The notes under the pieces: model-generated
Told to the model about the DNA's origin: nothing
Databases searched by the model: none
What the model saw: only the letters and a program-made list of their open reading frames with translations
Part shown: positions 36,563-48,650 of the stretch, piece by piece
Layout: each line of letters starts with the position of its first letter
How positions within the stretch are numbered: position 1 is the stretch's first letter
Assembly (NCBI GenBank): GCA_007844125.1
Contig: CM017558.1
Coordinates: 54,599,408 to 54,663,407 of the forward strand
Reading direction: 5' to 3'
DNA: 64,000 nt
Source of the DNA: Sinonovacula constricta
Lineage: Eukaryota; Mollusca; Bivalvia; Cardiida; Solecurtidae
Program-made: the position numbers and the translations under genes

Positions 36563-38550
36563 CTGAAAGTTAAGTTAATTCTATGTAATTATGCTAGTAG
36601 CGGTTTATTTAGTTCAAGAGAAATTTGACATTGAAAAAAAAAGTCCATCAACCGTTAATAATATGTCAGTTATGGTCAACATCCTAGACATTGACATAAT
36701 AAACAAGCTCTCTCCTTTTAAGTACCAGATAATAAGAAGGCAGTAAAAGGATTAAAGAAAAATGAAACAAAACAAAGAATCATGAAGTTTGCATTTCCTT
36801 GCTAAACTTAAGGAATAAAAAAAGGAAAATTGTGGTAACATGTTTTATATGAAGAAGACCAAAGACATATATCCTATATACTATACATATGCATTATGAA
36901 CAAATTCATAAATATGAATAAATCACGGTTAATTGGTTGGTGTGAAAAATGTACAAATCAAATACAAATAAAGACAAATAAACAAAGAAAAATACTCATA
37001 ATTGTGTTGCTTTTTTTTCCAACATCTTAAACAAAAAAATTTATCAGACATTTTGAGGCAGTGTTAACATTAAGCGTACTGCCTTCACTGTAACAGCATA
37101 AAGAGAACACCTGACATGAAACAACAACCCAGTAAGAAAATGCACAGTGCACATGTTTGCATCCATATTATTATACGGAGGTCTTTCTGAACCAAAATAT
37201 AGCTGGGAGCTGGCAATGTGGAAAAAGTGGTGAATGTGACAAACATATCAAATCCAACATTTTATATATAGCTCAATGTTCATACTGTAACACAATAAAT
37301 CGTACTATTTGAATGAAGCATTTTTTTAATTTAGGAATATTGTCTCAATAATTATTTATTGGGACAGTACAAGTCAAACTAGCAAAGACAAAAAATATTT
37401 TCAAGAATTAACATAAACAGATTCCTTCAATTATTCCAACAACATATCAGCATCATTTAAAGTCTCAGACTGGGGAATTAATTGTTGTAGCAACTTAACT
37501 CATAATAGTGTAACGAAAGTCTGTTTTGACTTGTGAATTTGCTGAAGCCATAAACTTGTACATATATTTAGAAGTTGCCAATAGAAATAAAGATGTGTAA
37601 TTGTATAACTGTAACAAACTACAAATTCCAGTCTTTTCAAATTTCAAACTGATAACTATAAAAGCCAAATGTTGTTTTTTTTTTAATTTTTACACAACTT
37701 TAAATTAAAACAAAAAGTGTTAATTTATTTTCTCATATTCTTAAAACAACTCCAAATTTAAAGTTCCTTCACAAATCTAAACATTATAGATATGTTTTAA
37801 ATATTAAATGTGATTCACAGATATCTGTAGCAAATGTAAAAAAAAAACACATTAAAAATGTGACAATATGTAAAAGCAACTATCAAAATTTGTGATTTAA
37901 AAAAATCAAAATACAACTTTTATTAATATTATTGCTGTTGAGCATGAAAAACATTAGTTCCCACAATGCTAAGAATTTATGTTAAAGCAAATAAAGAAAT
38001 GAAAATTCCATGACCATCTTTCTGCAATTTGTTATGTTATATAAAGAAGCATTATATAACCTGATTAAGATTTAATATTTGCATCTATGTAGTGTATAGT
38101 AAGAATTGCTGGACAATTTAGCAAATACTTGCATACATGTAAGACATGTTTACAAAAATTAAGTATAATCCAAATAAATTGCTAAAAATTGCTTTACTTC
38201 AAAACACTAAATCAGCTCACCTAACATGATATCACTATTTACTAATTCCATTCTCTAAAAAATTGTGATACTACATCCCAGCACTTTGTATAATTAATCC
38301 AGATCCTCATAACTCTCCTATGTATCCCAATACATGCCAAGCAATTATAACAGCACTAGCACTAGTAGATGCCGCTGTTGGAAGTAACATTCTACAAGTG
38401 AGAGTGAGAGAGTAATTCCAGTGTGGGATCTGTAGTGTAGGCATCAGAATGTAAACCAGAAATCCAAACCACAAGAGTGGAGATATAATACTTTGATCAT
38501 TTGGATTCTACTACATAATGACTGCTTGCTATCCATATAGACTCACTTAC
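36563..38550 (-). other. Probable first intron of the ADCY9-like gene
   Basis: AT-rich sequence bounded on the minus strand by the GTAAGTGAGT donor and the TTTCAG acceptor. It holds homopolymer A and T runs and a fragment of the foldback repeat family near 37060-37130. No other coding potential is seen. Confidence 0.4.
37060..37130. repeat. Foldback-family fragment
   Basis: GAGGCAGTGTTAACATTAAG, GTACTGCCTTCACTG and GAGAACACCTGACATGA match the right arm of the element at 2229 in order. It lies in the probable first intron of the cyclase gene. Confidence 0.5.
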
Positions 38551-38700
38551 CCTGTAGTGAACAGACAACCTATCTGTAACTGTCAGCAATTCAGACTGCC
38601 CTATATCCACTGGGGTCAGGGGTCGTCTTACAGAGCGAATGTAAACGAACCCGTTACAAATAGCACACTCCTCTGATCGTTAAAAGACGACATGTTTGTT
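38551..38700 (-). other. ADCY9: Probable non-coding leader exon of the ADCY9-like gene
   Basis: The minus strand shows CACTACAGG followed by GTAAGTGAGT, a near-perfect donor occupying 38550-38541. The sequence just upstream is richer in CpG than its surroundings. About 2 kb downstream lies the acceptor before the cyclase start codon, so this is the best leader exon for that gene. It contains an upstream ORF of 21 codons plus stop (38693-38628). The 5' end is not visible; 38700 is only a nominal limit. Not supported by transcript data. Confidence 0.45.
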
Positions 38701-39110
38701 CAATAAGCTATCCAAAAATAAACGAACGGATGGTTTGTGTTTTAAATATTTAAGATTTCACATTTGAAGCGATACTTATGCACAAGTTCCCATTACGAGT
38801 TGAAACGAATTCGAAGACAGTGCTACACAGTAAAGTGAAATATAATTAAACATTTGATATGCATGTATATAATCAGGAATTGCACGCACCATAACAAGCC
38901 TCTGTACAACACTCGATGTAGCTAAGCTGTCACATTTCGATGTGCAATGAACAGCCGAACTGAATGAGTGACTTTAGTTTAGGTTTCTAATCGATACAAC
39001 GCACATCGCAGCGAATCCTATCGACTGCAAAACCTAACGTAAAGCGGTCGGTTAGAGCGTCGAAAACGGCCACGCTTACAAGCGTCGTAAACGCCTAAAG
39101 TCGTAATAAT
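38560..39110 (-). promoter_or_regulatory. CpG-containing promoter zone upstream of the ADCY9-like gene
   Basis: CpG dinucleotides, scarce through the preceding kilobases, become frequent here, especially at 38990-39100. There is no obvious TATA box at a fixed distance. Position upstream of a strong leader-exon donor suggests a promoter on the minus strand. Start sites cannot be fixed by eye. Confidence 0.4.
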
Positions 39111-39119
39111 GTTATGTAT

Positions 39120-40190
39120 ACATATGATGCGTTTATAATATATCTAAACACGCAATCTTTATTTGAAATCATTTTAAAGTGCATCTATTTAGTACTGACA
39201 GCTTACTGCTTAAGACTACTTAAAATACCACTTGACTGCAAGTGTTTAGAAAAATATTACGAAAAGTACGGTGGCGTGTTTTTACCAAATATATACTGAG
39301 TTCTAGTGGCCTTATTCATGACATAGCGAATGACTTTTACCAGCCAGTGTTCCCAGAATCTAAAGTAACATCTAAAATTGTATCATGGTCAATTTGATAT
39401 ACAGGTACGAACGCATAATTTGCATACACAGAGACAGAAGTACGGGACAAGGTGTAATATAGTTGCAGAAGAGAGTGAGGGGCAGACAAACAAACAAGAG
39501 ATAGAAAAATACATTTTACGAAAAAATATCTCAAGACAATGACACTGATTAGATTCAAATAAGCACGAAGGCTGTAGCAATACATGTATATCAATAAATA
39601 GCACGACAATAAGTGTTGGAGGAATTGACATGCATTGAATTTCTGGTCTTTTTACGACACCTCTTTTTTTCCAATGACAGGAGATAATAAACTAAGATTC
39701 GACTGCCCCGTCAATCAGGGATGGATCCGGGTGTGGGGATGGATGCACCCCCCTCCACCACCACCCACAACTAGGTAAAAAGAGTAGAGTTGTGAAAACC
39801 CATACATTTAAGCTTAAAAATACTAAACTTGTGAAGTATTTTTTTTTTAATATTCTACATTTAATAATTGTCTCAAGCACATTTTTAATATATAGGCTAG
39901 TCACAGCTGACAGACAATATATCCATATAATATTAGGACATTAACATTGATTCAATGTGCCTGCACATCCATTAATGCCAAGCTACGCCCCTTTTGAAGG
40001 ATTTTGTACGAACAAACACCATCAAAGAGAACAATCTAACATAAAATCAGGGGTTTTATAATAAATACTTTAATTATGAATGTCTTTGACCGTTTGGGTT
40101 TTATTTTAGGTCATCGTTGTCCTGGCGCGTTTATATCAAAACGAAAAAGTTTTGTCCTATTCTTGTTGTTAGATAAAATGCACAAACATA
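39120..40190. other. AT-rich stretch without recognised genes
   Basis: Overlapping minus-strand ORFs at 39337-39631 have no splice or family support. A C-rich tract lies near 39745. Confidence 0.5.
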
Positions 40191-40194
40191 TCCG

Positions 40195-40760
40195 ACAGTT
40201 GTGAGCCAGCCAGTGGTGAAAGCGTTGGTGACTCCGCTGGCCAGGGCTGCAGACAAAAGGTGTCACAACGGTAGTTGGAGAATGAAACGAAGATGGTAGA
40301 AGACCAATGACATTTTCATTCTTCTCCTGGGTAGTCTTACCATCTTCCCCTTCTTAGGCACTGGTTGCTCTCGAGACTAAAGAATGACGGAGATGACAGT
40401 TCTAATTCTAATGACAGGGCATGACGCCACACAATCCGAGGTCGCTCACCAGACGTCTTTGTAAGGTAGCTGATACATGCCTTGCTTACGAGATCCGTAG
40501 ATACTTCACTTCGCTGTACCGCAATTGCTTTAGGATTCGATTGTTCTCCGTCCAGAACAGATGCCAAGTTCGGCGTTATTGGGCTATCATAGTCTTAATC
40601 TAAATAATTGCTTTTTGCTCTGTTCAGCACATCTTGATTGGCGACATTGTCTTACCGTATCAGAGAAGTGATTTCCTTGGACAGCCAAAGCCAGTCAATT
40701 TTGGCAAAATGGCCCGGAGCACCATGCGCAAAGCGCTGTGTTAAATTAATAATAAAGTAG
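40195..40760. other. GC-richer block of unknown nature
   Basis: Base composition is visibly less AT-rich than on either side, with restriction-like CpG words and no long intact frame on either strand. It ends with AATAATAAAGTAGAAGAAGA, a tail reminiscent of non-LTR elements. It could be an old retroposed sequence or a repeat. No domain recognised. Confidence 0.35.
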
Positions 40761-42178
40761 AAGAAGAACAAAAAACGCGCTTGCATTTTAATTACTTTTG
40801 AAACGATTATATTTGCTACCTTTGACTAGTATTGTACATGACTGTCGCGTAATATGCTAGGTTCTTTTGCTAATAATACATATTCAATGACTGACATATG
40901 GCAACATATATTTTTATAATATATGTATATATATAGTAATCTGACCTAAATGCAAGACAATATTGCCATATTATTGGTTCTACACAGCATGTAAATACTT
41001 TTAAACTTATCAGAAAGGGGATAATGGATTCAATTATGTTTTTCTGCGGAAAAAAAATAAACAAATGCACAAAAAATGTTATTATGCTACATACATAATT
41101 ACAAGCGGCATTGTTCACATCGGCATACTCGGTTTCTTTTGTAAAACAAGACCTCGACAAACTGCTGCGAATTCTAATTATTCTATTATAATTATTTTAT
41201 TATAATGTCTGCTACCTTTTTTATAATTGCAAAAATGTTAAAAACGGAATACCCGGTGTTTTTTTCTGCAAATGGTCTCACTGAATAGCTGCGATGGCAC
41301 CGTTCTCAAGGACGACGCCAAGAATATCCTATGAGTTAAAAGCAATTTAGGTAAACTGGGTTTTGTTGGCAGGGGACATTCTGTGGCCGTAGGTTTGTTA
41401 TATGTCTAGGTTATGAACGTTTTGGTATCATTTACATGTACTTGATTACGGTGATTGTGTAGGCATCAATAAAAGTAGTTCAATAATGAGACTGTTCTCA
41501 ATTACCTCTGCTTAATGATAAACACATAAATGGGATGTATAGTTTTCACATGATTGAAAGATTGCTTTTGGTATTATGTTGAAACCAAAATATATAACAA
41601 AACTTAACTGATGTTCTATTCGGCATGTCTGTCAGGCGGGAAAACATCATTGTTGCAGTAAGTGGAGAAGGTGAAGAGTTCGTTGAAATAAACATATACA
41701 TGTAATCACTTAGCTGAATAATTATCCAGCCAGCCATCTGTACCCTTAAGCAACGTACATTGACTACATTTGGGTACATTGGTGACATGGAAATGGTCTC
41801 CCTTGTAAGTTAATACCCGAGGTATTCCAAACAGTAGGTAGGTCCTTTTAGTTGGAAATCTTGAACTTTTATTTTGTAGATATTGCAATTATAACAGAGA
41901 AATGTCTTTCTTTTGCATGAATATAGGCTTAAAACACATTTAAATACGTATAGAGACTTGTTATATGAAAAAAGAAAATGGAAGTGTTTGTTGATGATGG
42001 TTAACCTGGGTTTCACAAAAAAGGCAGAAAAGTCAGCATACACTCCAAAGATCACAAGCACAAAAACCGAGAAAAACAAATGAAAAGATCTGCTTGCATC
42101 GAGTGATTATTCAGGGGAGACTATTTATTAGTGTCTCTCATTGAGCGTTGTTAGATGGCGTCTTTACTTGTGTTTTAG

Positions 42179-42270
42179 GCGCATGTGGCCGAGGATTTTT
42201 GTTGATTAACTAAACTATTATCATGTTTGGCTCAAGTCCCATTCGAGGTGAAAACTTAATTTGATAAGTT
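42179..42270 (+). repeat. Degenerate tRNA-derived SINE
   Basis: GCGCATGTGGCCGAGGATTT is head-like, and GGCTCAAGTCCCATTCGAGG matches box B and the following bases of the copy at 46318. Confidence 0.5.
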
Positions 42271-42559
42271 ATTCCAACCATGTTCATATTTTGATATTTA
42301 ATCGTACTATCGGAACGACACATGCACATAGATATGCATTCAGTTTAGTCGAATCGCAATCTCTAATCACTGTCTTCTTCGTAGTTTACTGAAATTATTT
42401 GGCTAAATTTAGACGATCTAGATTTTCCGGTCTATGGACAACTTGAACAATTGAGATTTTTTTTAGTACCGACCCTCTGGTAAACGGCACTGGTGGCAAA
42501 GTGTGTAGATCGCCAGCATTGGATACATCAGTAACATTTTTTACGATTCATATAGAGGC

Positions 42560-42722
42560 ATGTCTATCAGTATGACGATGAATATGATGCTGTTGATGAC
42601 GACGACTGTCTACAAGATGGCGATGAAGATGATGATGGTGATGATAATCAAGATGACGATGATGACGACGACGATGATGATGATGATGATAATGATGATG
42701 ATGATGATGATGATGATGATAA
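42560..42722 (+). repeat. GAT/GAC trinucleotide tract
   Basis: Imperfect at the left, then long GATGATGATG runs with two AAT interruptions at the right. One frame encodes a poly-Asp tract with no Met after the preceding stop, so I do not call a protein. Confidence 0.9.
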
Positions 42723-43124
42723 TGTTTTAATAGAAAATACTACATTTCACATTATTTCTAACCGGCCACCTAAAAGTGAGTTAATTGATCAAAAAGCAAA
42801 GGCAAAGTTTTAATCTAAGGTTAATTATATTTAAGAAGCATTCTGTAGAGGTTCTCTGGATTTTTATTAGAATTTTCATTCATTCAGTTTCCTCGTTGTT
42901 GTTTTAAGGAAGGCTTCCCATAATGAACTTCGGCCGATATCGACACATTCGGTTCGCGACGAAGGCTTTCGTTTTTGCCCGGTGAAAAACGTAATTTTAC
43001 CAAATAACACTAAATTAGTTGTTAATGTTTAGGTTAAATGTTAAAAGGGTTCAAAGTATGTTATAGGGGACAAAAATTTTGACATATATCACGTTTAGAG
43101 AGAAAATATTTTCAAAAATGCGAA

Positions 43125-43185
43125 GTTCCTGTCACGTGACGTTTTGGGAATTTCCTGTTTGCAAACAGAAACAACAAAAAATCCA
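43125..43185 (+). promoter_or_regulatory. E-box palindrome upstream of a small ORF
   Basis: GTCACGTGACGT at about 43133-43144 contains a full CACGTG E-box in the extended GTCACGTGAC form bound by USF/TFE-type factors. It lies about 45 bases before the ATG at 43186. CpGs are frequent at 42930-43270. Direction is not fixed. Confidence 0.3.
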
Positions 43186-43392
43186 ATGCCACAAGAACGT
43201 GATTTTCGAGGAAGATTAAAGGCACGTAAGCGTCCCACAATACGGAAACAACGCAGTACAACGTTATTAACGGAACACAATTACGCAAATGTGTATTTGT
43301 GCGATGGCGATACCTGTACAAATTTTATTTTATACTTTGTCATTTTGCTCTTAGTGGTAATATCTCAGTGGGTAGTCATTTTCAAATCTTAA
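43186..43392 (+). CDS. Possible small single-span membrane protein
   Basis: ATG at 43186 opens 68 codons to a TAA. The N-terminal half is strongly basic (RGRLKARKRPTIRKQR), followed by a polar stretch with two Cys (about 39 and 44) and one clear hydrophobic span of about 20 residues (NFILYFVILLLVVISQWVVI) next to a very short C-terminus. The layout resembles small integral membrane proteins with a cytosolic basic N-terminus, but I recognise no family. A CpG-containing region with an E-box lies just upstream. The Kozak context is weak (C at -3). It could be a first exon or chance. Confidence 0.3.
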   Translation: MPQERDFRGRLKARKRPTIRKQRSTTLLTEHNYANVYLCDGDTCTNFILYFVILLLVVISQWVVIFKS

Positions 43393-43993
43393 TTTCAGAA
43401 GTTAACTACGGTAAAAATATTTCAAATTGTTATTTTTTACTCAGTTATGATTGTAGTGATATTTATGAATTGTTTAGGGATGTACCTACTTTGATTTAAA
43501 AAAATAGGGTAATGTGACTTCGGCAAGTTTGGTTTTACGAGATTTAAAAGGAAATTTCATATACGGTCATTTACTTTTTTCACCAATATAATAGTTACTT
43601 TTTTTAATTACTCATAATATGAACTTTTTTAATGAGAACAATTATATCTGCAGTGAATTAATGCTTATTTGCATAGAAATTTGTCCAAAAACTTCCAAAA
43701 ATAAACTTTTTTGAAATCTTGTACCATCGATTTTTTCCGATACACAAAAGTCGAGTCTGGGAATAAAAAATGTGAAAATGCAAAAAGTACACGGTAAAAA
43801 TTTGTTTAAATGTATATTTCAATTAGACATTGCAAATACATAACAAATATTGCAAGTTTTAGTAAGTATGAAATTTTTCCCATTAGGGGAAGACTTCCTT
43901 AACGCGACAATTAAAAACACTCTAAAGCTAAAAGTTACGCCGCATGACTTTGTAACTGTCATGCATTTCATTAAGGCCTTTTTGTCATCCTAA

Positions 43994-44110
43994 TCAGCTA
44001 ATACGGTCATTCGCTGATATCAGATTGAAGCGACGCATCTCTGCACGTATTTTGCGTAGGTTTTCAAACTGTCTGTTATTGTCCTGGTCTGGATCCAGCA
44101 AGATAGAATG
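43994..44110 (-). CDS. Possible terminal exon of an unidentified minus-strand gene
   Basis: The minus strand shows GTGCCCAACCTCAG (AG at 44112-44111), then 38 codons in phase 0 and a TGA at 43996-43994. The peptide (HSILLDPDQDNNRQFENLRK, then IRAEMRRFNLISANDRIS) is charged and helical-looking, with well-mixed codons. A longer minus-strand frame over the same bases has less protein-like composition. No family recognised. Upstream exons would lie to the right, at higher coordinates; none was identified. Confidence 0.3.
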   Translation of the reverse strand, partial: HSILLDPDQDNNRQFENLRKIRAEMRRFNLISANDRIS

Positions 44111-44939
44111 CTGAGGTTGGGCACACAGCTATATTTCGCTATGACAAGCCCATTGTATACTGAATGGAGTTCTCGGTTCAATGGCAGACTATCTAGGACA
44201 TTCATCCATTTTGTTGCTGACTTCTTTACTTAATGTCTGTGCTAGAACCTGTTTGACAATTTTTATGCAGTATGTTTCTATGTGAATTCACTTCATTTTA
44301 AGTGACAGTAAATACAACCAGACCGTCGCTCTATAAATCCTATTACAAGAGAACATTTAATTTGTCTATTTTGTGATAAACATTATAGAGGCGGCGTGTT
44401 TTAACATTATTTGCATTTGTCAAGCATATGATACAATTCGAAAACAATACACTCAAGAAAGACCACCGCTTTATTAAACTGACTATACTGTTCTGTGCCA
44501 ACAACAAGCAGAAAGTGATTAATATGGCTATTTTATGTTAAGCAATTATTGTTATTGAGAAAAAAAAAGCTCTTTCTTTCTTGCAATGCTGTGGCCAACA
44601 TACTTACTTAGACGGTTCTTCATATGTACTAAGATGATGTGCTATGTATACATTTATATAAATACATATTCCATTTTGTTCTGATCTGTCTTACAAATCG
44701 GTAGATGAAGTGACGTCTCACCTCATCCAACAAATCAGAAGATTTCGAGTCACTACTAACATAACGGTGTGACATGGCTAAACCTTAAGGCGTATTAAGC
44801 TATAAAATATCTCTTTCTTTTATATTGTAACGAAAGTCTGTAATGATACCAGATTACTTAAAAAAATGGCAAGAAAAGGTCCCTACAACTGTTGATAAAG
44901 ATGTAGGAAATCACCGATAGAGCAAAGTGTTAGAAACAC

Positions 44940-45335
44940 TTTTTCGGCCGATTGTTCTATTTTTAGCGTGAGCTCTTTTGGTTGAGACCACATATTCCTT
45001 TTTGATACATGCGCAGCGAAGCACAGTTGTGTAAACGAATCGTCAGAGGAAAACGAATAAAGGAAAGAAGATAGTCAATCAAATGTGGCATAATTAGTTT
45101 TAGCTTAAACAGACACGTAGGAAGTAATGGGCCAATGTAAGTCAATCTCAAGTTGGCCGTCTGTACTACATTGTCTGCGAAGTCGCCGTGGATTCTACTG
45201 ATTCTGATCAACTGGTAAGTGTACAATGGTGGGAATTGTGGGGTTTTCTAAAAATGGCCACGGTGTAAACAAGCATGTGATCAATTTGAAGTTAGAAGTT
45301 GAAGTTAGAAGTTCAACGCTATTCTGACGTCACGG
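44940..45335. promoter_or_regulatory. Promoter-like patch with NRF1 half-site, donor and palindromic CRE
   Basis: CATGCGCAG at about 45008 is an NRF1-like core. GATCAACTG/GTAAGTG near 45212 is a good plus-strand donor. TGACGTCA at 45325-45332 is a full palindromic cAMP response element. CpGs are frequent across the patch. Together these suggest a plus-strand leader exon and start region, but no coding exon follows that I can identify. Confidence 0.35.
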
Positions 45336-45339
45336 TCTT

Positions 45340-46310
45340 CCGTTTTTTATAGGGTTTATGGGATAGTTACTCATTGTGCTTCATTAAAAGTTGTTATTGC
45401 GTCGGCAGACAATGGAAACACATAACGAGATAAACAAGGACAGCAGGATACGTTTTGGTGGTCAGATGCTGAGCCATTAAGCTTTCTATATCTACTGGAT
45501 ATGGATCGACTGAAGTCAATACTGGAAAGTTTTCCAGACTAAGCTAGAATGAATAACCAGACAGAGGTTAGACAGTATACAAAGAACTACGCATTAATTA
45601 ATATTATTTATGTTTATTGTGGATGGCTTAAAATTTTATTTTTAAAGTACTGTGTGATTTAACACATGGAATATATAACATAGATACTGGTAAAATGATA
45701 CAATGAACATATCCTGCTATACATTGATAGTTTTCACAACACAAGGCCAATAAAGGATAATATCCATATTTGTTGCTTTTATTTTTGTGAGTTAAACAAT
45801 AACTTGTGTTTATATTTACAATTATATATAGTTCTAGTATCAGAGGAGAGATGAGATAATGCAACTGTGAAAAAGATTCTATCAAGGAATTTATCATGTT
45901 TAATTTCACAGATGGTCTACCTGCACATTACCAGAATAATATGATGTTAAAAAATTAAATAAAACATCATACTGTTGTTAGACTATGACCAGTTATCGGT
46001 ATTTATGTCTGGTTTTTCTTTGTGTGTTTTTTTAAGTTAATAATGTATAGCATGTTAGGCTTTATTCATCGAACCAATACCATCATTCACAAAAACACAG
46101 GTATTTTGTTGAGAGACTAATTCAGATGAATATTATGGTAAAACTACTGTCACATAATGTAGGTAATAGGTAATACCGAGTTATAGTCTACTTTCAAGCT
46201 ACTGCTCGGACCCAGTGACCCGGAGTCGTGCGTCCTACAAATATTCCGTTCATCAAAAGCTGGTATGTGAAGCTGGATTAGCTTATGACAGTAAGACTTA
46301 TGTCTTTTTG
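45340..46310. other. AT-rich stretch without recognised genes
   Basis: A minus-strand ORF of 93 residues (45628-45909) lacks splice or family support. Nothing else seen. Confidence 0.5.
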
Positions 46311-46317
46311 TATATTG

Positions 46318-46440
46318 TGGGCCGCCAGTGGCATAGTGGTAGAATCATCGATTGCAACTCCTCTGACTGCTTAGCCCCTTACCGAATAGGCTCAAGTCCC
46401 GTTCGCGATGAAGAAATTAATGGGGCAAGGTCTTCCGGCT
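46318..46440 (+). repeat. tRNA-derived SINE copy
   Basis: GGCCGCCAGTGGCATAGTGG and TAGAATCATCGATTGCAACT form the head, CTCCTCTGACTGCTTAGCCC the middle, and GGCTCAAGTCCCGTTCGCGA box B. It lies a few hundred bases before the retrotransposon remnant. Confidence 0.7.
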
Positions 46441-46978
46441 GATCTGGTGGTTCTTTGACTTACTGTCTTTGGTCTTCTTCCAGGCAAAAGCTGGACTTTA
46501 CTCTTATGCCTGTTATTCTGTAGTTGTAATGTGTTTTTTCTTTAATGGTTGAGCAGCAATTTACCGGTGATGTCTCTGAAGGTTCCAAAATAATGCTGCT
46601 GTTTTACGGGACCTGTAAATTTAGACAAGGAAAGAAAGACAAATTATAATGAAAGCTGGCAATCCAATTTCAGTTGAGTCTGCAATTGCCAGAACATCAT
46701 GAAAACTGCAGAGAGTTGAGGAAGAAACAAAAACAAGCCAGAATTGGCGATGCAGGACTTAATATTTATTAATATTGACTAGTATAATATTGTTGGTGAA
46801 CCATACACTCAGTCCTAGGACTGAGAAACTATTTTTAAAGGTGGTCTCTTACAAAATACAACACCAGACAAAGAGAGAGACATTGTTCATCAATGCCAGG
46901 CCAGGGCATCTCTTGTGGCACCATAAGTGACGTTGGGTAGTTACACCTCTTGCGATACGAGGTGAGGCATATCCAACG

Positions 46979-47212
46979 TTGTCACGGGACAGATACACAT
47001 TGAAACTAGAGACATTTATGGTTAGTAACCTAGATGTAGACTTACTGGCAGATATTCTTTTCATGTCTCACTTCTTAGTCAATGGCATTTCTGTTAGATC
47101 TGCTAAGCACCAAATTATCATGGGCGGATCATACATATTGACCTATGGTCCCACCAACCAAGATGTTCCAGAATACCATGTACGGAGAACTCAAGTGAAG
47201 CTGACACGGTGA
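46979..47212 (+). pseudogene. Retropepsin-region remnant of pol
   Basis: A 77-codon frame contains NLDVDLLADILFM and GISVRSAKHQIIMGG, matching the C-terminal part of the aspartic protease region in Ty3-like elements of marine invertebrates. The catalytic DTG/DSG half is not in this frame. The element is diverged and non-functional. Confidence 0.7.
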
Positions 47213-47319
47213 TGCCAGATGTCGATGCCACTCGACGTAACATAGCACAGTGGAAATACGTAATTGTACCTGACCTTACAAATATATTTCTTCCAAACAC
47301 CTCTGCCAAAGGACTCCAT

Positions 47320-47640
47320 TAAGTGTTGGGGTGTCATATCAGCTTATCGTGGTGTCTGTATATATATGCCATATATGGGAATGCCACTATCTGAGACCAA
47401 ATTAGAGGAGCTCATTTGCCGAGAGCTTGGAGATCTTGTACAAGAGGGACGCGTTTTGAAGCTGGCAGATGACTTGTATTGTGGTGGCAACACACCGACA
47501 AAACTCTTGGCAAAATGAAATTGAGTAATGGAGGCCCTGAATCAAGCAGGATTGTATTTGTCTCCTCACAAGACAATAATCGAGTCCAGAGAAGGACAGA
47601 TTCGCTTAGGCAGTTCTTCATCAGTGATCAAAAAGCTTTA
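47320..47640 (+). pseudogene. Reverse transcriptase palm remnant of pol
   Basis: [20 protein letters not shown] followed by [10 protein letters not shown] keeps the second half of the RT palm, including the DD of motif C. The next stretch (about 47530-47580) continues in another frame after a stop. The fingers and first palm motifs expected between the protease and here are too short or missing, which implies an internal deletion. Confidence 0.8.
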
Positions 47641-48060
47641 TCAACCAATAAAACAATTCTTCCTAGACGTCATGATCAGCAATGGATTGTCACTGTTGCG
47701 TCTTTAACAAAGCGTGGGATCGAGGCAACTCTGTACATATGAGTGAAGTTCAAGTGTGCCTTGCAAGTTTCTTCAGCGCAAATCTTAGAAAACACCAGGC
47801 CCTGTGGCTGCCGTGCGAGGTAGAGGCTCTGTCTATCGCTGCAGCCGTCAAGCACTGCAGCCCATTCACCATTTAGTCAAACTTCAACGCACGTGTTTTG
47901 AAGTAAACCTTGTGTTTAGTCCACGTATAATCTCATCTCTTCTCTACCGTAATAGATATCAGGTCCATGTGCGCAAAATAGCTGGACCAGCCAATATTCC
48001 CCCGGTTTTCGCATGTTGGAAGGCTCCTGAATGTTTGAACCGAAATCTCAGGTTTGTGCT
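47640..48060 (+). pseudogene. RNase H-region remnant of pol
   Basis: Three successive frames carry [40 protein letters not shown] and YQVHVRKIAGPANIP. The first catalytic Asp expected in the WIVTD position is replaced (WIVTV), while the CEVEAL Glu region remains. Frameshifts near 47740 and 47880 separate the pieces. Confidence 0.75.
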
Positions 48061-48176
48061 TTTATTATAAACACAGAGGATTCGGTAGTAAGAGCCACTT
48101 TCGTCATTGATGCATAACAGGGTCTCACGCGGATTCCATTTCCAACACGATTTGCTTGGCTTGACGTCCAATCAGA

Positions 48177-48650
48177 ATGCCCCGACTTGCGAAGGACACA
48201 TGCATACCTAAATCAGGGTACTTGACCTTCAAAGAGACTGACAAACGCCAAAGACATCATAGGGTATCTCGGTATACCATCCATTGCATGTATGGGTTGT
48301 TGGTTGTCCGCAAGCAAGATCCTTTGTCAGCACTTACCGAGATGATCAGGGTTCCTCGCATAGCTGATGATGTACTTCTCACAGCTCTAAACATAAAACT
48401 TGATCAGCCTTCAAGACCTCAACTTGAACTGGTCTTCAAAAGAAACTTGCATGCTCTAGATATGACAAAGGAGATTGAACAGAATCATGTCACATGTTTG
48501 CTAAGGAAAGTACCTGCCAGTCTCATCAAGCATTCCAGCGAGAATCCACCCGAAACAATTGACTCTACGTTTGCAGCAGACGTTCTGAAACGCAATCGTC
48601 AACTCATTACGGCTGTGAGAGAATCTGTCACATTATTTACCACTGCCTGA
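48177..48650 (+). pseudogene. Integrase remnant of pol (zinc-binding region and start of DDE core)
   Basis: A 157-codon frame contains a degraded HHCC-type region (one Cys pair is reduced to a single Cys at HVTCLLRK) and FAADVLKRNRQLITAV, which holds the first Asp of the DDE core. A TGA ends the frame at 48650, and homologous sequence carries on beyond it. Confidence 0.8.

Noticed and set aside
42555..42812. Acidic poly-Asp ORF
   Set aside because: Driven by the GAT repeat, with no Met after the upstream stop and no splice acceptor in a fitting place.
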